This document shows, one piece after another, positions 17,532 to 25,795 of a DNA stretch of 54,762 nt. The stretch lies in contig NZ_QGGI01000001.1 in the NCBI RefSeq assembly GCF_003148465.1, positions 1-54,762 of the forward strand, written 5' to 3'. The notes under the pieces are model-generated. The model searched no databases, was not told the DNA's origin, and was given only the letters and a program-made list of their open reading frames with translations. The first letter of the stretch is position 1. Each line of letters opens with the position of its first letter. The position numbers were made by a program, and so were the translations under genes. This DNA is from Oceanotoga teriensis. GTDB taxonomy: Bacteria; Thermotogota; Thermotogae; Petrotogales; Petrotogaceae.

Positions 17532-18252
17532 AATTAAAATATTTATCTATTAATTCTTTATATTTTCCATTTTCTCCTAATTTTTTTAAAGCATTATTTA
17601 TTTCTAACATCAAATTTTCATCATCTTTTCTAAAGGCTATTGCATAACTTTCTTTCAATGAATCAGTATTTACAACTTTTATACCTTCATTATTTTTTAT
17701 AATATTCTTAGCTGGTTCTGAATCTAATACTATAGCTTCAATTTTTCCATTTTTTAAATCTAATACAGCAGAATAAACATTTGAAAATCTTTTTAATATT
17801 GAATTATCTTTTTCTGTCATCAAAGCATCTCCAGTAAAACCTAAAACAACACCAACATTTTTATTTTCAAGATCTTCAAAACTTTTTATATAATTATTAT
17901 CTTCATTTATAATTATTACTTGTTTGGCTTCATAATAAGAATTACTAAAATTGACATTTTCTTTTCTTTCTTCAGTTTCGGTCATTCCTGCAATTACCAT
18001 ATCAACTTTTTTACTCTGTAAAGCTGGTAAAAGACCATCAAAGTCCATATGTATAACCTTTATTTCTTTATTTAATATATTTCCAACTTCATTTATTAAA
18101 TCTATATCAAAACCAACTATTTTATCTTTATCAAAATATTCAAAAGGAGGAAATTCAGCATTTGTTCCAACATATATAATATTATTCTCATTACATGAAA
18201 CTAAAAAAATAGCCATAATAGTCAATAAAATACTAAGTAAAAATTTTTTCAT
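17530..18252 (-). CDS. Amino-acid ABC transporter substrate-binding lipoprotein
   Basis: A 240-residue binding protein of SBP family 3. The N-terminus is a lipoprotein signal with lipobox LVSC, so Cys20 would be lipidated and the protein anchored outside the membrane. EFPPFEYFDKDKIVGFDIDL and the following ALQSKKVDMVIAGMTETEER are the polar-amino-acid family signature. Third gene of the operon after permease and ATPase. Ligand is not fixed by sequence; the Arg-coded leader upstream suggests arginine or another basic amino acid. Confidence 0.9.
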   Translation of the reverse strand: MKKFLLSILLTIMAIFLVSCNENNIIYVGTNAEFPPFEYFDKDKIVGFDIDLINEVGNILNKEIKVIHMDFDGLLPALQSKKVDMVIAGMTETEERKENVNFSNSYYEAKQVIIINEDNNYIKSFEDLENKNVGVVLGFTGDALMTEKDNSILKRFSNVYSAVLDLKNGKIEAIVLDSEPAKNIIKNNEGIKVVNTDSLKESYAIAFRKDDENLMLEINNALKKLGENGKYKELIDKYFN

Positions 18253-18266
18253 ATATCAACAACTCC

Positions 18267-18992
18267 CTATTTTAAATTAATTTTATTTAAGAAATCTAAA
18301 GTTCTTTTATTTTTTGGATTATTAAATAATATATCTGGTGATCCTTTTTCTATAATTTTTCCTTCATCCATGAACCAAATTTCATCTGATATATTTTTTG
18401 CAAAATTCATTTCATGTGTCACAATGAGCATAGTTATATCATCCTTGGATAAATCTCTTATAACATTCAAAACTTCTTGAACCATTTCTGGATCAAGTGC
18501 AGAAGTTGGTTCATCAAAAAGTATTATTTCAGGATTCATAGCCATAGCTCTCGCTATAGCTACTCTTTGTTTTTGCCCACCACTTAATTGAGATGGATAT
18601 GAATTTATTTTATCTAAAAGTCCAACTTTATCAAGTAATTCATATGCATTTTTTTCAGCTTCTTTTTGAGTTTTTAGGCCTAATAAAATCGGAGCCAAAA
18701 TTATATTATTTAAAACATTTTTATTGTTAAATAAATTAAAATTTTGAAAAACCATTGCTATATTTTTTCTTATATTACTAATATTTTTTTCATTTAAAAT
18801 ATTAGTGCCATTAATATATATTTCACCACTTTCTGGAATTTCTAATAAATTTATGCATCTTATTAAAGTTGATTTTCCAGAACCAGAAGGACCAATTATT
18901 GAAACTTTTTGACCTTTTCTAACTTCAATATTTATATCTTTTAAGATATGTTTATCAGAAAAATATTTATTTAATTTTTTTATTTTAATCAT
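18267..18992 (-). CDS. Amino-acid ABC transporter ATP-binding protein
   Basis: A 241-residue GlnQ/HisP-type ATPase. Walker A GPSGSGKST, Q-loop VFQNFNLF, signature LSGGQKQR, Walker B EIILFDEPTSALD and switch His in VTHEMNFA are all present. Its ATG overlaps the permease stop, and the binding-protein gene follows by 14 bases. It powers polar amino-acid uptake. Confidence 0.93.
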   Translation of the reverse strand: MIKIKKLNKYFSDKHILKDINIEVRKGQKVSIIGPSGSGKSTLIRCINLLEIPESGEIYINGTNILNEKNISNIRKNIAMVFQNFNLFNNKNVLNNIILAPILLGLKTQKEAEKNAYELLDKVGLLDKINSYPSQLSGGQKQRVAIARAMAMNPEIILFDEPTSALDPEMVQEVLNVIRDLSKDDITMLIVTHEMNFAKNISDEIWFMDEGKIIEKGSPDILFNNPKNKRTLDFLNKINLK

Positions 18993-19689
18993 TTACTTTC
19001 ATTCCTTTTTCTATTTTTTTCATTATCTTTGTAAAAATAAAAGTTAAAATTAAATAAATTATTCCAACTAATATTAAAGGTTCAATACCTCTATATGTCT
19101 GACTTGTTATAATCTTAGAAGAGGTTAATAAATCCATGCCGCCAATAAATCCTACAATTGAAGTTTCTTTAAGCAAAGTTATAAATTCACTTATCAATGT
19201 TGGTAAAATAATTTTAATGGACTGAGGTACTATTATATTCTTCATAGTCATAGAATAACTGAGACCTAATGAATATGCTGCTTCTTTTTGACCTTTATCA
19301 ACTCCTTGTATTCCAGATCTTATAATTTCAGAAACATAAGCAGATGAATTTATACCAAAAGAAATAGAAGCTATTATAAATATAGGTGTATTTTTAAGAT
19401 ATCCAACAAATATTAAATTTGCAAATATCATTAATTGAACAACAGCTGGTGTACCTCTTATTAGATTAACATATAATTCTCCTATTTTTTCTAAAGGATT
19501 TAGAAATATTCCCCATTTTTTAAAAGGGTGAAATTCAAACAATCTCAAAAAAGCAATTAATATTCCCAATCCTAATCCAATTAAAGCCGAAAAAAATGTA
19601 ACAGAAAGTGAAAAACCTAAACCTTTTAAAATATATAAATATCTTTCATTTTCTATAAAAATAAAACTCAAAGTTTCTAAATAATTCAT
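18985..19689 (-). CDS. Amino-acid ABC transporter permease
   Basis: A 234-residue HisM/GlnP-family inner-membrane permease with about five helices. The EAA loop reads GQKEAAYSLGLSYSMTMKNIIVPQSI, which docks on the ATPase. LIRGTPAVVQLM is a further family mark. First structural gene of the operon and the one directly behind the attenuator and the second micro-ORF. The ATG follows GAGAGGAGATTTTA. Confidence 0.92.
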   Translation of the reverse strand: MNYLETLSFIFIENERYLYILKGLGFSLSVTFFSALIGLGLGILIAFLRLFEFHPFKKWGIFLNPLEKIGELYVNLIRGTPAVVQLMIFANLIFVGYLKNTPIFIIASISFGINSSAYVSEIIRSGIQGVDKGQKEAAYSLGLSYSMTMKNIIVPQSIKIILPTLISEFITLLKETSIVGFIGGMDLLTSSKIITSQTYRGIEPLILVGIIYLILTFIFTKIMKKIEKGMKVND

Positions 19690-19712
19690 TAAAATCTCCT
19701 CTCAATATAAAT

Positions 19713-19754
19713 TTAATCTTTTTCATTATATTGAAAACTCCGTTTTTTAAACAT
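19713..19754 (-). CDS. 13-residue micro-ORF MFKKRSFQYNEKD
   Basis: A very short reading frame lies 23 bases upstream of the permease, after the attenuator terminator. It has one of the best ribosome sites in the window, AAGGAGGTATACAA-ATG, and contains a rare CGG arginine codon. Its core KKRSFQYN resembles RRRSFEMN in the first leader peptide. It may be a second translational leader controlling the permease, or a relic of a duplicated leader. Its function is unknown. Confidence 0.5.
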   Translation of the reverse strand: MFKKRSFQYNEKD

Positions 19755-19768
19755 TTGTATACCTCCTT

Positions 19769-19806
19769 ATATATAATAAAATGGAAGTCATACTAAGACT
19801 TCCAAT
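19769..19806 (-). terminator. Attenuator terminator (arms 3:4) in the amino-acid ABC leader
   Basis: On the minus strand TGGAAGTC, loop TTAGTAT, GACTTCCA is followed by TTTTATTAT. The stem's left arm (GGAAGTCTTAGTATG, 19803-19789) can instead pair with CATACTATTGACTTC at 19883-19869 inside the leader peptide gene, which would abolish the terminator. Confidence 0.78.
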
Positions 19807-19855
19807 TTTATATTAAAAATATATTTAGATATACAAAAATTAGTTCAAAAAATGA

Positions 19856-19933
19856 TTATAATGAACATGAAGTCAATAGTATGATAAAATAATTATTCAT
19901 TTCAAATGATCTTCGGCGATATCGCATTTTCAT
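19856..19933 (-). CDS. Arg-rich 25-residue leader peptide of the amino-acid ABC operon
   Basis: Encodes MKMRYRRRSFEMNNYF followed by IILLTSCSL, then TAA. Four of residues 4-8 are arginine, read by CGA, CGC, CGA and AGA; CGN codons are rare in this AT-rich sequence. The ribosome site AAAGGAGGAAATAGT is excellent. Codons after the Arg block overlap arm 2 of the attenuator, so a ribosome stalled on Arg codons would leave arm 2 free to pair with arm 3, while one reaching the stop would cover arm 2. That is the classical leader-peptide layout. Too short for standard gene finders. Confidence 0.78.
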   Translation of the reverse strand: MKMRYRRRSFEMNNYFIILLTSCSL

Positions 19934-19948
19934 ACTATTTCCTCCTTT
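19869..19948 (-). promoter_or_regulatory. Attenuator arms 1 and 2 (pause and antiterminator)
   Basis: Arm 1, AATAGTATGA (19939-19930), covers the leader start codon and is the exact complement of arm 2, TCATACTATT (19884-19875). Arm 2 extended (CATACTATTGACTTC) also complements arm 3 of the terminator (7 plus 6 pairs around a small internal loop). Thus 1:2, 2:3 and 3:4 pairings are mutually exclusive, as in trp- and his-type attenuators. Confidence 0.75.
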
Positions 19949-20007
19949 TATTTTTTGATATTTTACAATATTTTTATTTACAAATCATGTGATATATGTT
20001 AAATTTA

Positions 20008-20469
20008 TTAAATCAAATTATCTATATTAATCATTTCAAGCAAAGATAAAGCGGCATCGAATCCTTTATTTCCAGATTTTAATCCTGATCTATTAAAAGA
20101 TTGTTCTAATGTATCTGAAGTTACAACTCCAAAACTTATAGGAATTTTAGAATTTAATGTTAAATGAGCTATTCCTTTTGAAACCTCATTTGAAACAATT
20201 TCAAAATGATATGTATCCCCTCTTATAATACATGCTAAAGCTATTATTCCATTATATTTTTCTGAATCTAAAATTTTATTACATAAATGTGGAATTTCAA
20301 AAGCTCCAGGAACAATATAAACATCTATATCCTCTTCTTTGACATCATGTCTTATTAAACAATCATTTGCACCTTTTAATAAATTATCTGTGATTGTAGA
20401 ATTAAACCTTGAAATTATAATTGCTATTTTTTTATTTAATCCATTATATTTACCTTCATATATATTCAT
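20008..20469 (-). CDS. ribH: 6,7-dimethyl-8-ribityllumazine synthase
   Basis: A 153-residue cytosolic enzyme joining the pyrimidine intermediate to 3,4-dihydroxy-2-butanone 4-phosphate. Family motifs are ISRFN, VPGAFEIPH, ACIIRGDTYHFE(I)VSNE with the catalytic His, and FGVVTSDTLEQ. The ATG at 20469 follows AAGGAGGTTATT; the upstream ATG at 20487 overlaps ribBA and lacks a site. Last gene of the riboflavin operon. No clear terminator follows before the amino-acid transporter leader. Confidence 0.95.
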   Translation of the reverse strand: MNIYEGKYNGLNKKIAIIISRFNSTITDNLLKGANDCLIRHDVKEEDIDVYIVPGAFEIPHLCNKILDSEKYNGIIALACIIRGDTYHFEIVSNEVSKGIAHLTLNSKIPISFGVVTSDTLEQSFNRSGLKSGNKGFDAALSLLEMINIDNLI

Positions 20470-20479
20470 AATAACCTCC

Positions 20480-21649
20480 TTAAACATTCAAATTATGATT
20501 AAATCTAATTTTTTTTGTTTTCAAATAAAATTCATTATATTCATTAATTTCTCCATATAGATTTATACTTTCTTCTATATCTATACCATACTTAGATAAT
20601 TGTTTTATTTTATCTGGATTATTAGTTAATAATTTTATTTTATTTACTTCCATAGCTTTAAGAATTTGAGCAGCATTTGAATAGTCTCTATTGTCTGCAG
20701 GTAGTCCTATTACCTCATTAGCATCATAAGTATCTACACCTTTATCTTGAAGAGCGTAGGTTTTAATTTTATTTGTTATTCCTATATCTCTACCTTCTTG
20801 TCTCATATAAATTAAAATCCCATCATTCTCTGATATGAACTTTAAATAATTATTTAATTGACTTCCACAATCACATTTTAATGAACTCATCACATCACCT
20901 GTTACACATTCAGAATGAACTCTCACATAAGGTATCTTATTATAAAAATCACCTTTTTTTATGACAAAATGTTCTTTTTTATCAAGATTATTTTTAAAAG
21001 CTATTATCTCAAATTCTCCATATTTTGTTGGAAGTTTTGCTTTTGAAACCATAAAAATATTTTGAACTCTTTTTATATATTCTTCATAAATTTCATCAAT
21101 AGTAATTACTCTAATTTGAAGTTCTTTTGCAAGATTTTCTATATATTTTAAATTATGAGACTCTCCATTATCATCTATTATTTCTACAAAAGAAGAAAAT
21201 CTTTTATATCCTAAAATACTCATTAATTCAATAGAAGCTTCTGTATGACCTTTTCTATTATTAAGACCTCTTCCACCAATCAAACTAACATGACCGGGAT
21301 AAGCAAAAAGTCCTATATTTGGATTTTCGGATAAAACAGATACAGTATTCGCTCTTTCAATAGAAGAAATGCCTGTATTTGAAAGCTTATAATCAATAGG
21401 AATAAAAAAATTTGTGGAAAATTTTTCTTTATTATTAGATGGAAGTTTTATAAAACCTCCATCCAAAAGGATATTTTCATCTGCTGCTGTACATAACAAT
21501 CCTCTACCTTTTTGTATAAATAAATTTATAATTTTTTCATCCATCAATTCAGATGGAAATACCATATCCCCTTCTATTTCTCTCTTAGTATCTAATATAA
21601 TAACCGGTTTACCTAATTCAAAATCTTTTTTTATATTTTCAATATCCAT
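20480..21649 (-). CDS. ribBA: Bifunctional DHBP synthase / GTP cyclohydrolase II
   Basis: A 389-residue fusion supplying both riboflavin precursors. The RibB half (about 1-200) makes dihydroxybutanone phosphate from ribulose 5-phosphate: REIEGDMVFPSE and GRGLNNRKGHTEASIELM. The RibA half (about 205-389) opens GTP: VRVHSECVTGDVMSSLKCDC with the zinc cysteines, and MRQEGRDIG. ATG at 21649 after GAGAGGTGAAAAGT is preferred to the ATG at 21667. Confidence 0.95.
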   Translation of the reverse strand: MDIENIKKDFELGKPVIILDTKREIEGDMVFPSELMDEKIINLFIQKGRGLLCTAADENILLDGGFIKLPSNNKEKFSTNFFIPIDYKLSNTGISSIERANTVSVLSENPNIGLFAYPGHVSLIGGRGLNNRKGHTEASIELMSILGYKRFSSFVEIIDDNGESHNLKYIENLAKELQIRVITIDEIYEEYIKRVQNIFMVSKAKLPTKYGEFEIIAFKNNLDKKEHFVIKKGDFYNKIPYVRVHSECVTGDVMSSLKCDCGSQLNNYLKFISENDGILIYMRQEGRDIGITNKIKTYALQDKGVDTYDANEVIGLPADNRDYSNAAQILKAMEVNKIKLLTNNPDKIKQLSKYGIDIEESINLYGEINEYNEFYLKTKKIRFNHNLNV

Positions 21650-22196
21650 ACTTTTCACCTCTCGCATATCTATTTAAAATATCAATTTCATAATTAACAT
21701 AATCATACATCTTCAAATCAAATAAATTTGTATTTAAATAAGTATGTGGAATAACTTGAATTACAAAAGAATCCATATATTTTTCGGCAATAGTCAAACT
21801 AATTCCATTTAGTGCAATTGCTCCTTTTCTTACAATTGCCCAATTTTCTTTTGGCATTTTAAATTCCATATAATAAGTATCAGAAATTTTCTTACAATTT
21901 AAAAATCTTATCATACCGTCTATATGACCAGTTACAATATGACCATCAAGTCTTCCATTAAACTTTAAAGCTCTTTCTATATTTAATTTTTTGGATATAT
22001 TAATATTTGTAATTTTCTTAGTCTCTTCTCCAAGTGTAAATTGCAATTTACTTTCTGATAAAGAATCTACAGTTAAACAAACTCCATTAAGGGCTATAGA
22101 ATCTCCTAATTTTATTTCTTTTGAAAAATTATTTATTACAATCTTATTGTTAAAAATATTAAAATCTGACTTTTTTTCTATTATTCCCGTAAACAT
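21639..22196 (-). CDS. ribE: Riboflavin synthase alpha chain
   Basis: A 185-residue enzyme dismutating two lumazines to riboflavin. It starts MFTGIIEK and shows the internal lumazine-binding duplication: GDSIALNGVCLTVD in the first half and GAIALNGISLTIAE in the second, with GHIVTGHIDG between. It is slightly short at the C-terminus compared with the usual 200-215 residues. It overlaps ribD by 16 bases and ribBA by 11, so the operon is translationally coupled. Confidence 0.93.
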   Translation of the reverse strand: MFTGIIEKKSDFNIFNNKIVINNFSKEIKLGDSIALNGVCLTVDSLSESKLQFTLGEETKKITNINISKKLNIERALKFNGRLDGHIVTGHIDGMIRFLNCKKISDTYYMEFKMPKENWAIVRKGAIALNGISLTIAEKYMDSFVIQVIPHTYLNTNLFDLKMYDYVNYEIDILNRYARGEKYGY

Positions 22197-23224
22197 CTTT
22201 TCAACTCCAACTTGATATTTTCTCCAATAATAAAACTATTCTTAATATGAAATTCTTTAATTTTTTTTAAATTTTCAAAAGGAGAAATACCTTTTCCAAA
22301 TATTTTATTACTAATATAAACATTTATTTCATCTGAATAATCATAAAATAAAGAAATTATTTTTCCGCCGCCTTCTACAAGTACAGAATTAATATCCATT
22401 TTATTTATTTCTTTCAAAATATTTAAAATACTAAAATCTTTTATATAAACAATTTTTGTTATTTTTGAATTACAAATATAATTTTTAGAATTAGTAAAAA
22501 TAATGTTTTTACCTGGAATATTAAATATATTAAAGTCAGTACTTTTTATATCAAAATCTTTATCAATTACTATTCTTATTGGAGAAATACCTTCTAAATA
22601 TCTTAAATTAAGTTTAGGATTATCTTTTAAAATAGTTCCAGCACCTACAAGAATAGATTGATATTTTTTTCTCATTTTATGAACATCAATTAAGGATTCT
22701 TTACATGTAAATCTACCTTTAATTGAATCATTATATATAAACCCATCTAAACTTTGTGCATATTTTATATTTATATATGGTATAGAATAATTCATACTTT
22801 TAATAAAAAATTTATTTAATTCTGTTATTTCATCTTTTAATATTCCTTCATCAACAATTACTCCATTTTTTCTGAGTTTTTCTATGCTTTTACCATTAAC
22901 TTTTGGATTAGGATCTTTGATCCCAATAAATACTTTTTTAAATTTATACTTTAATATTTCATCAACACAGGGAGGTGTTTTACCATAATGAAAACAAGGT
23001 TCTAAAGTTATATAAATATTTGAATCTTTTATCTCATGACCTTTTTTCAATGCATTTTTTATAGCATTTACTTCGGCATGATCACCACCAAAATATTTAT
23101 GATATCCTTTTGAAAGAATATGTCCATTTTTTTCTATAATTGCTCCAACCAAAGGATTAGGATTAGTATATCCAATAGCTTTTTTAGATTCTTCTAAAGC
23201 CATTCTCATATAAAATTCTTTAAT
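22181..23224 (-). CDS. ribD: Bifunctional riboflavin deaminase/reductase RibD, apparent AUU start
   Basis: A 347-residue bifunctional enzyme. The deaminase half (about 1-145) has TNPNPLVGAIIEKNG, HAEVNAI and the zinc-binding PCFHYGKTPPC. The reductase half has KYAQSLDGFIY and VLVEGGGKII. Family members begin like M-E-E-Y-Y-M-K-L-A-L; the matching residues here (KEFYMRMALEE) lie upstream of the first ATG (23209). The only start that includes them is ATT at 23224, immediately after an in-frame TAA and 8 bases from the end of a perfect GGAGG (23237-23233). The ATG at 23209 would be 23 bases away. First gene behind the FMN riboswitch. Confidence 0.9.
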   Translation of the reverse strand: MKEFYMRMALEESKKAIGYTNPNPLVGAIIEKNGHILSKGYHKYFGGDHAEVNAIKNALKKGHEIKDSNIYITLEPCFHYGKTPPCVDEILKYKFKKVFIGIKDPNPKVNGKSIEKLRKNGVIVDEGILKDEITELNKFFIKSMNYSIPYINIKYAQSLDGFIYNDSIKGRFTCKESLIDVHKMRKKYQSILVGAGTILKDNPKLNLRYLEGISPIRIVIDKDFDIKSTDFNIFNIPGKNIIFTNSKNYICNSKITKIVYIKDFSILNILKEINKMDINSVLVEGGGKIISLFYDYSDEINVYISNKIFGKGISPFENLKKIKEFHIKNSFIIGENIKLELKRCLRE

Positions 23225-23254
23225 TTAAATCACCTCCAAAATTTAAATATATAA

Positions 23255-23283
23255 CAAAAAACCCCGGATTTCTCCGGGGTTTA
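23255..23283 (-). terminator. Riboswitch-controlled terminator
   Basis: AAACCCCGGA / TCCGGGGTTT with a 4-base loop and a TTTTTTG tail lies between the FMN riboswitch and ribD. It is the expected expression platform: FMN binding favours this terminator. Confidence 0.9.
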
Positions 23284-23324
23284 AATTTATATAAATTGAA
23301 AAAATATATATAAATATACTTATT

Positions 23325-23433
23325 CTTCTTCTATCATCCAGACTTTACTGTCGGTTCCGGAATTACACCGGATCAACCAAAAAGGTTCGCGGACTTTACC
23401 GCCGGTCGGGAATTTCACCCTGCCCCGAAGAAG
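23325..23433 (-). promoter_or_regulatory. FMN riboswitch (RFN element)
   Basis: The minus strand carries the RFN consensus in order: closing helix P1 GAAGAAG / CTTCTTC, then GGGGCAGGGTGAAATTCCC, GACCGGCGGTAAAGTCCGCG, a variable stem, GATCCGGTGTAATTCCGG, ACCGACAGTAAAGTCTGGATG. All conserved bases I know are present. It senses FMN and shuts off the ribD-E-BA-H operon through the terminator downstream. Confidence 0.97.
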
Positions 23434-23445
23434 TGTTACACAAAT

Positions 23446-23475
23446 ATTATATCACATAAACTATTCAATACACAA
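23446..23475 (-). promoter_or_regulatory. Promoter of the riboflavin operon
   Basis: Minus-strand -35 TTGTGT, an 18-base spacer and a perfect TATAAT lie just upstream of the FMN riboswitch. Confidence 0.6.
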
Positions 23476-23539
23476 AAAAGTAACATACAAAAAAATATTT
23501 GATGTATAATTGACATAGTATAGTTTGAGAGGTGATTTA

Positions 23540-24067
23540 ATGAATATAAGAATAGAAAAATTAAAACAAAAAAACTTAAATTTATTTAAAATAATAGAAA
23601 GTAAATTTATATCTAATTTTAAAGTTGTACCAAAAATGAAAGATTCTCATTTATATTATGACCTACAAAGAATAGATCAATATGAAAAATCTTATTCATT
23701 TGATTTTGAACTTGAAAAATTTATTACTATGGAAGATCGGTGTATATACTTTGCTTTCTTAAAAAAAGAAATTGTTGGTTCAATAACACTAAAAAAAAGC
23801 TGGAATAATTTTGTTAATATAATGGATATAAGGGTTTCAAATAATTTTAGAAATATAGGTATAGGTAATAAATTAATTCAATCTTCAAAAATATGGGCAA
23901 AAATGAATAACTGCAGCGGATTATTTGTTGAAACTCAAAATACAAATTATCAAGCTTGTAAATTTTATGAATCTCTCGGATTTAAATTAAAAGGATTTGA
24001 TGAATTATACTATATAGGATTTGAAAATTACGATGAAATAGCTTTATTTTGGTATTTATTGATATAA
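23540..24067 (+). CDS. GNAT-family N-acetyltransferase
   Basis: A 175-residue acetyltransferase. The acetyl-CoA core is visible as MDIRVSNNFRNIGIGNKLIQ followed by CSGLFVETQNTNYQACKFYESLGF, the V/A-to-B motifs of GNAT enzymes close to the streptothricin/ribosomal-protein type. The substrate is unknown. ATG at 23540 follows GAGAGGTGATTTA; the ATG at 23525 lies before that site. Divergent from the riboflavin operon and convergent with the ABC exporter, with no gap. Confidence 0.85.
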   Translation: MNIRIEKLKQKNLNLFKIIESKFISNFKVVPKMKDSHLYYDLQRIDQYEKSYSFDFELEKFITMEDRCIYFAFLKKEIVGSITLKKSWNNFVNIMDIRVSNNFRNIGIGNKLIQSSKIWAKMNNCSGLFVETQNTNYQACKFYESLGFKLKGFDELYYIGFENYDEIALFWYLLI

Positions 24068-25795
24068 TTAACTTTTTATAAAATCATTATTTTGACTATT
24101 ATAAAGGGAATAATATAATCCTTTATTTTCTATTAATTCATTATGATTTCCATCTTCAATTATTCCATCTTCTGTTAAAACAATTATTCTGTCAGCATTT
24201 TTAACTGTACTCAATCTATGAGCAATTATAAAAGTTGTTCTATTTTTTGATAAATTTTCTATTGATTTTTGAATAATTTTTTCACTCTTATTATCTAAAG
24301 CCGAAGTTGCTTCATCAAGTATCAAAATAGAAGGGTTTTTTAGAAACATTCGAGCAATAGATAATCTTTGTTTTTGTCCGCCAGATAATTTAACTCCTCT
24401 TTCACCTATGTAAGTATCATAACCATTTTCAAGATTCAAAATAAAATCATGAGCATTTGCTGCTTTTGATGCCTCGATAATTTCATCTTCTGAAGCATCC
24501 AATTTTCCATATCTTATATTTTCTAAAATACTACCAGAAAATAAAACTACATCTTGTTGTACAACTCCAACATTTTCTCTTAAAGATCTTAAAGTTACAT
24601 TTTTTATATTTATTTGATCTATTAATATTTCTCCATCACTAATTTCATAAAATCTCGGTATTAAACTACATAAAGTTGTTTTTCCTGAACCAGAAGGACC
24701 AACTATTGCAATATTTTCACCCTTTTTAACAAAAAGATTTATGCTTTTTAAAATATTCTTACCTTCATCATATTTGAAAGTAACATTCTTAAATTGTACA
24801 TTTCCTTCTACATTTTTTAATCTTAAAGCATTTGAAGAATCTTTTATATCTGGTTCTGTATCCATAATTTCTAAAAAACGTCTAAATCCTGCCGCTCCTT
24901 GTTGATATTGTTCAATAAATCTTAAAAGAACATTTAAAGGTGTTAAAAACTGTCCTATTAATATAGAATACGCAAAAAAATCCCCTATATTTATAATGTT
25001 TTTGTATACAAAAATTCCTCCAATTACAAGATTAATAACTATTGCCATATTAGAAAAAAAATTAACAACCGAATCAAATATTCCAATATGTTTAACTGCT
25101 TGTCTTCTTGCATCTCTTAAACTTTTATTATTTTCATCAAACTTCTTATTTTCATAGTCTTCATTTGTATAAGTTTGTACAACTCTTATGCCTGATATAC
25201 TTTCAGAAATTTTAGCATTAATATTTGATGTTCTTCTTTTTAAGTCTCTAAAGGCTTTTTCAAGTTTATTATTATAATAAATCATAAACCAAAACATAAA
25301 CGGTATAATGGCAAAAGTTATTAATGTCAATTTTACATTAATAAACAGAAGAATTATGAAAGAGCCTATTACTTTGATTGAAGAAATAAACAGATTTTCT
25401 GGTCCATGATGAGCAACTTCAGAAATTTCAAACAAATCATTTACTATTCTCGACATTATATGACCAGTCTTATTATTATCATAAAATTTAAAAGATAATT
25501 TTTGAAGATGTTGATAAAGATCTTTTCTCATATCATATTGAATCTTTACTCCTAAAACATGTCCCCAATATCCTACAACATATTCTAAAAACATTCTAAC
25601 TAAATATAAAACTGTTAAAAAAATTCCAAAAAATATTATTTTATTTAAATTTTTATTTGGAATCAAATCATTTAAAATATATCTCGAAATTAAAGGGTAT
25701 ACTAAATCAGAAACTGAAATCAAAAATGCAGCCGTCATATCAATTATAAATAAAAATTTATGTGGCTTATAATATTCTGCAAATCTTTTTAACAC
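24068..25795 (-). CDS. ABC exporter, fused membrane and ATPase domains
   Basis: A 575-residue half-transporter of the MsbA/LmrA type, expected to act as a dimer. About six helices lie in residues 1-310, then an ATPase with Walker A GPSGSGKTT, Q-loop VVQQDVVLF, signature LSGGQKQR, Walker B ILILDEATSALD and switch His in IIAHRLSTV. The cargo is not predictable (lipid, drug or peptide). GTG start behind AGGGGATAATTT, overlapping the end of the metallo-beta-lactamase-fold gene by 7 bases, so the two are co-expressed. Confidence 0.9.
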   Translation of the reverse strand: MLKRFAEYYKPHKFLFIIDMTAAFLISVSDLVYPLISRYILNDLIPNKNLNKIIFFGIFLTVLYLVRMFLEYVVGYWGHVLGVKIQYDMRKDLYQHLQKLSFKFYDNNKTGHIMSRIVNDLFEISEVAHHGPENLFISSIKVIGSFIILLFINVKLTLITFAIIPFMFWFMIYYNNKLEKAFRDLKRRTSNINAKISESISGIRVVQTYTNEDYENKKFDENNKSLRDARRQAVKHIGIFDSVVNFFSNMAIVINLVIGGIFVYKNIINIGDFFAYSILIGQFLTPLNVLLRFIEQYQQGAAGFRRFLEIMDTEPDIKDSSNALRLKNVEGNVQFKNVTFKYDEGKNILKSINLFVKKGENIAIVGPSGSGKTTLCSLIPRFYEISDGEILIDQINIKNVTLRSLRENVGVVQQDVVLFSGSILENIRYGKLDASEDEIIEASKAANAHDFILNLENGYDTYIGERGVKLSGGQKQRLSIARMFLKNPSILILDEATSALDNKSEKIIQKSIENLSKNRTTFIIAHRLSTVKNADRIIVLTEDGIIEDGNHNELIENKGLYYSLYNSQNNDFIKS

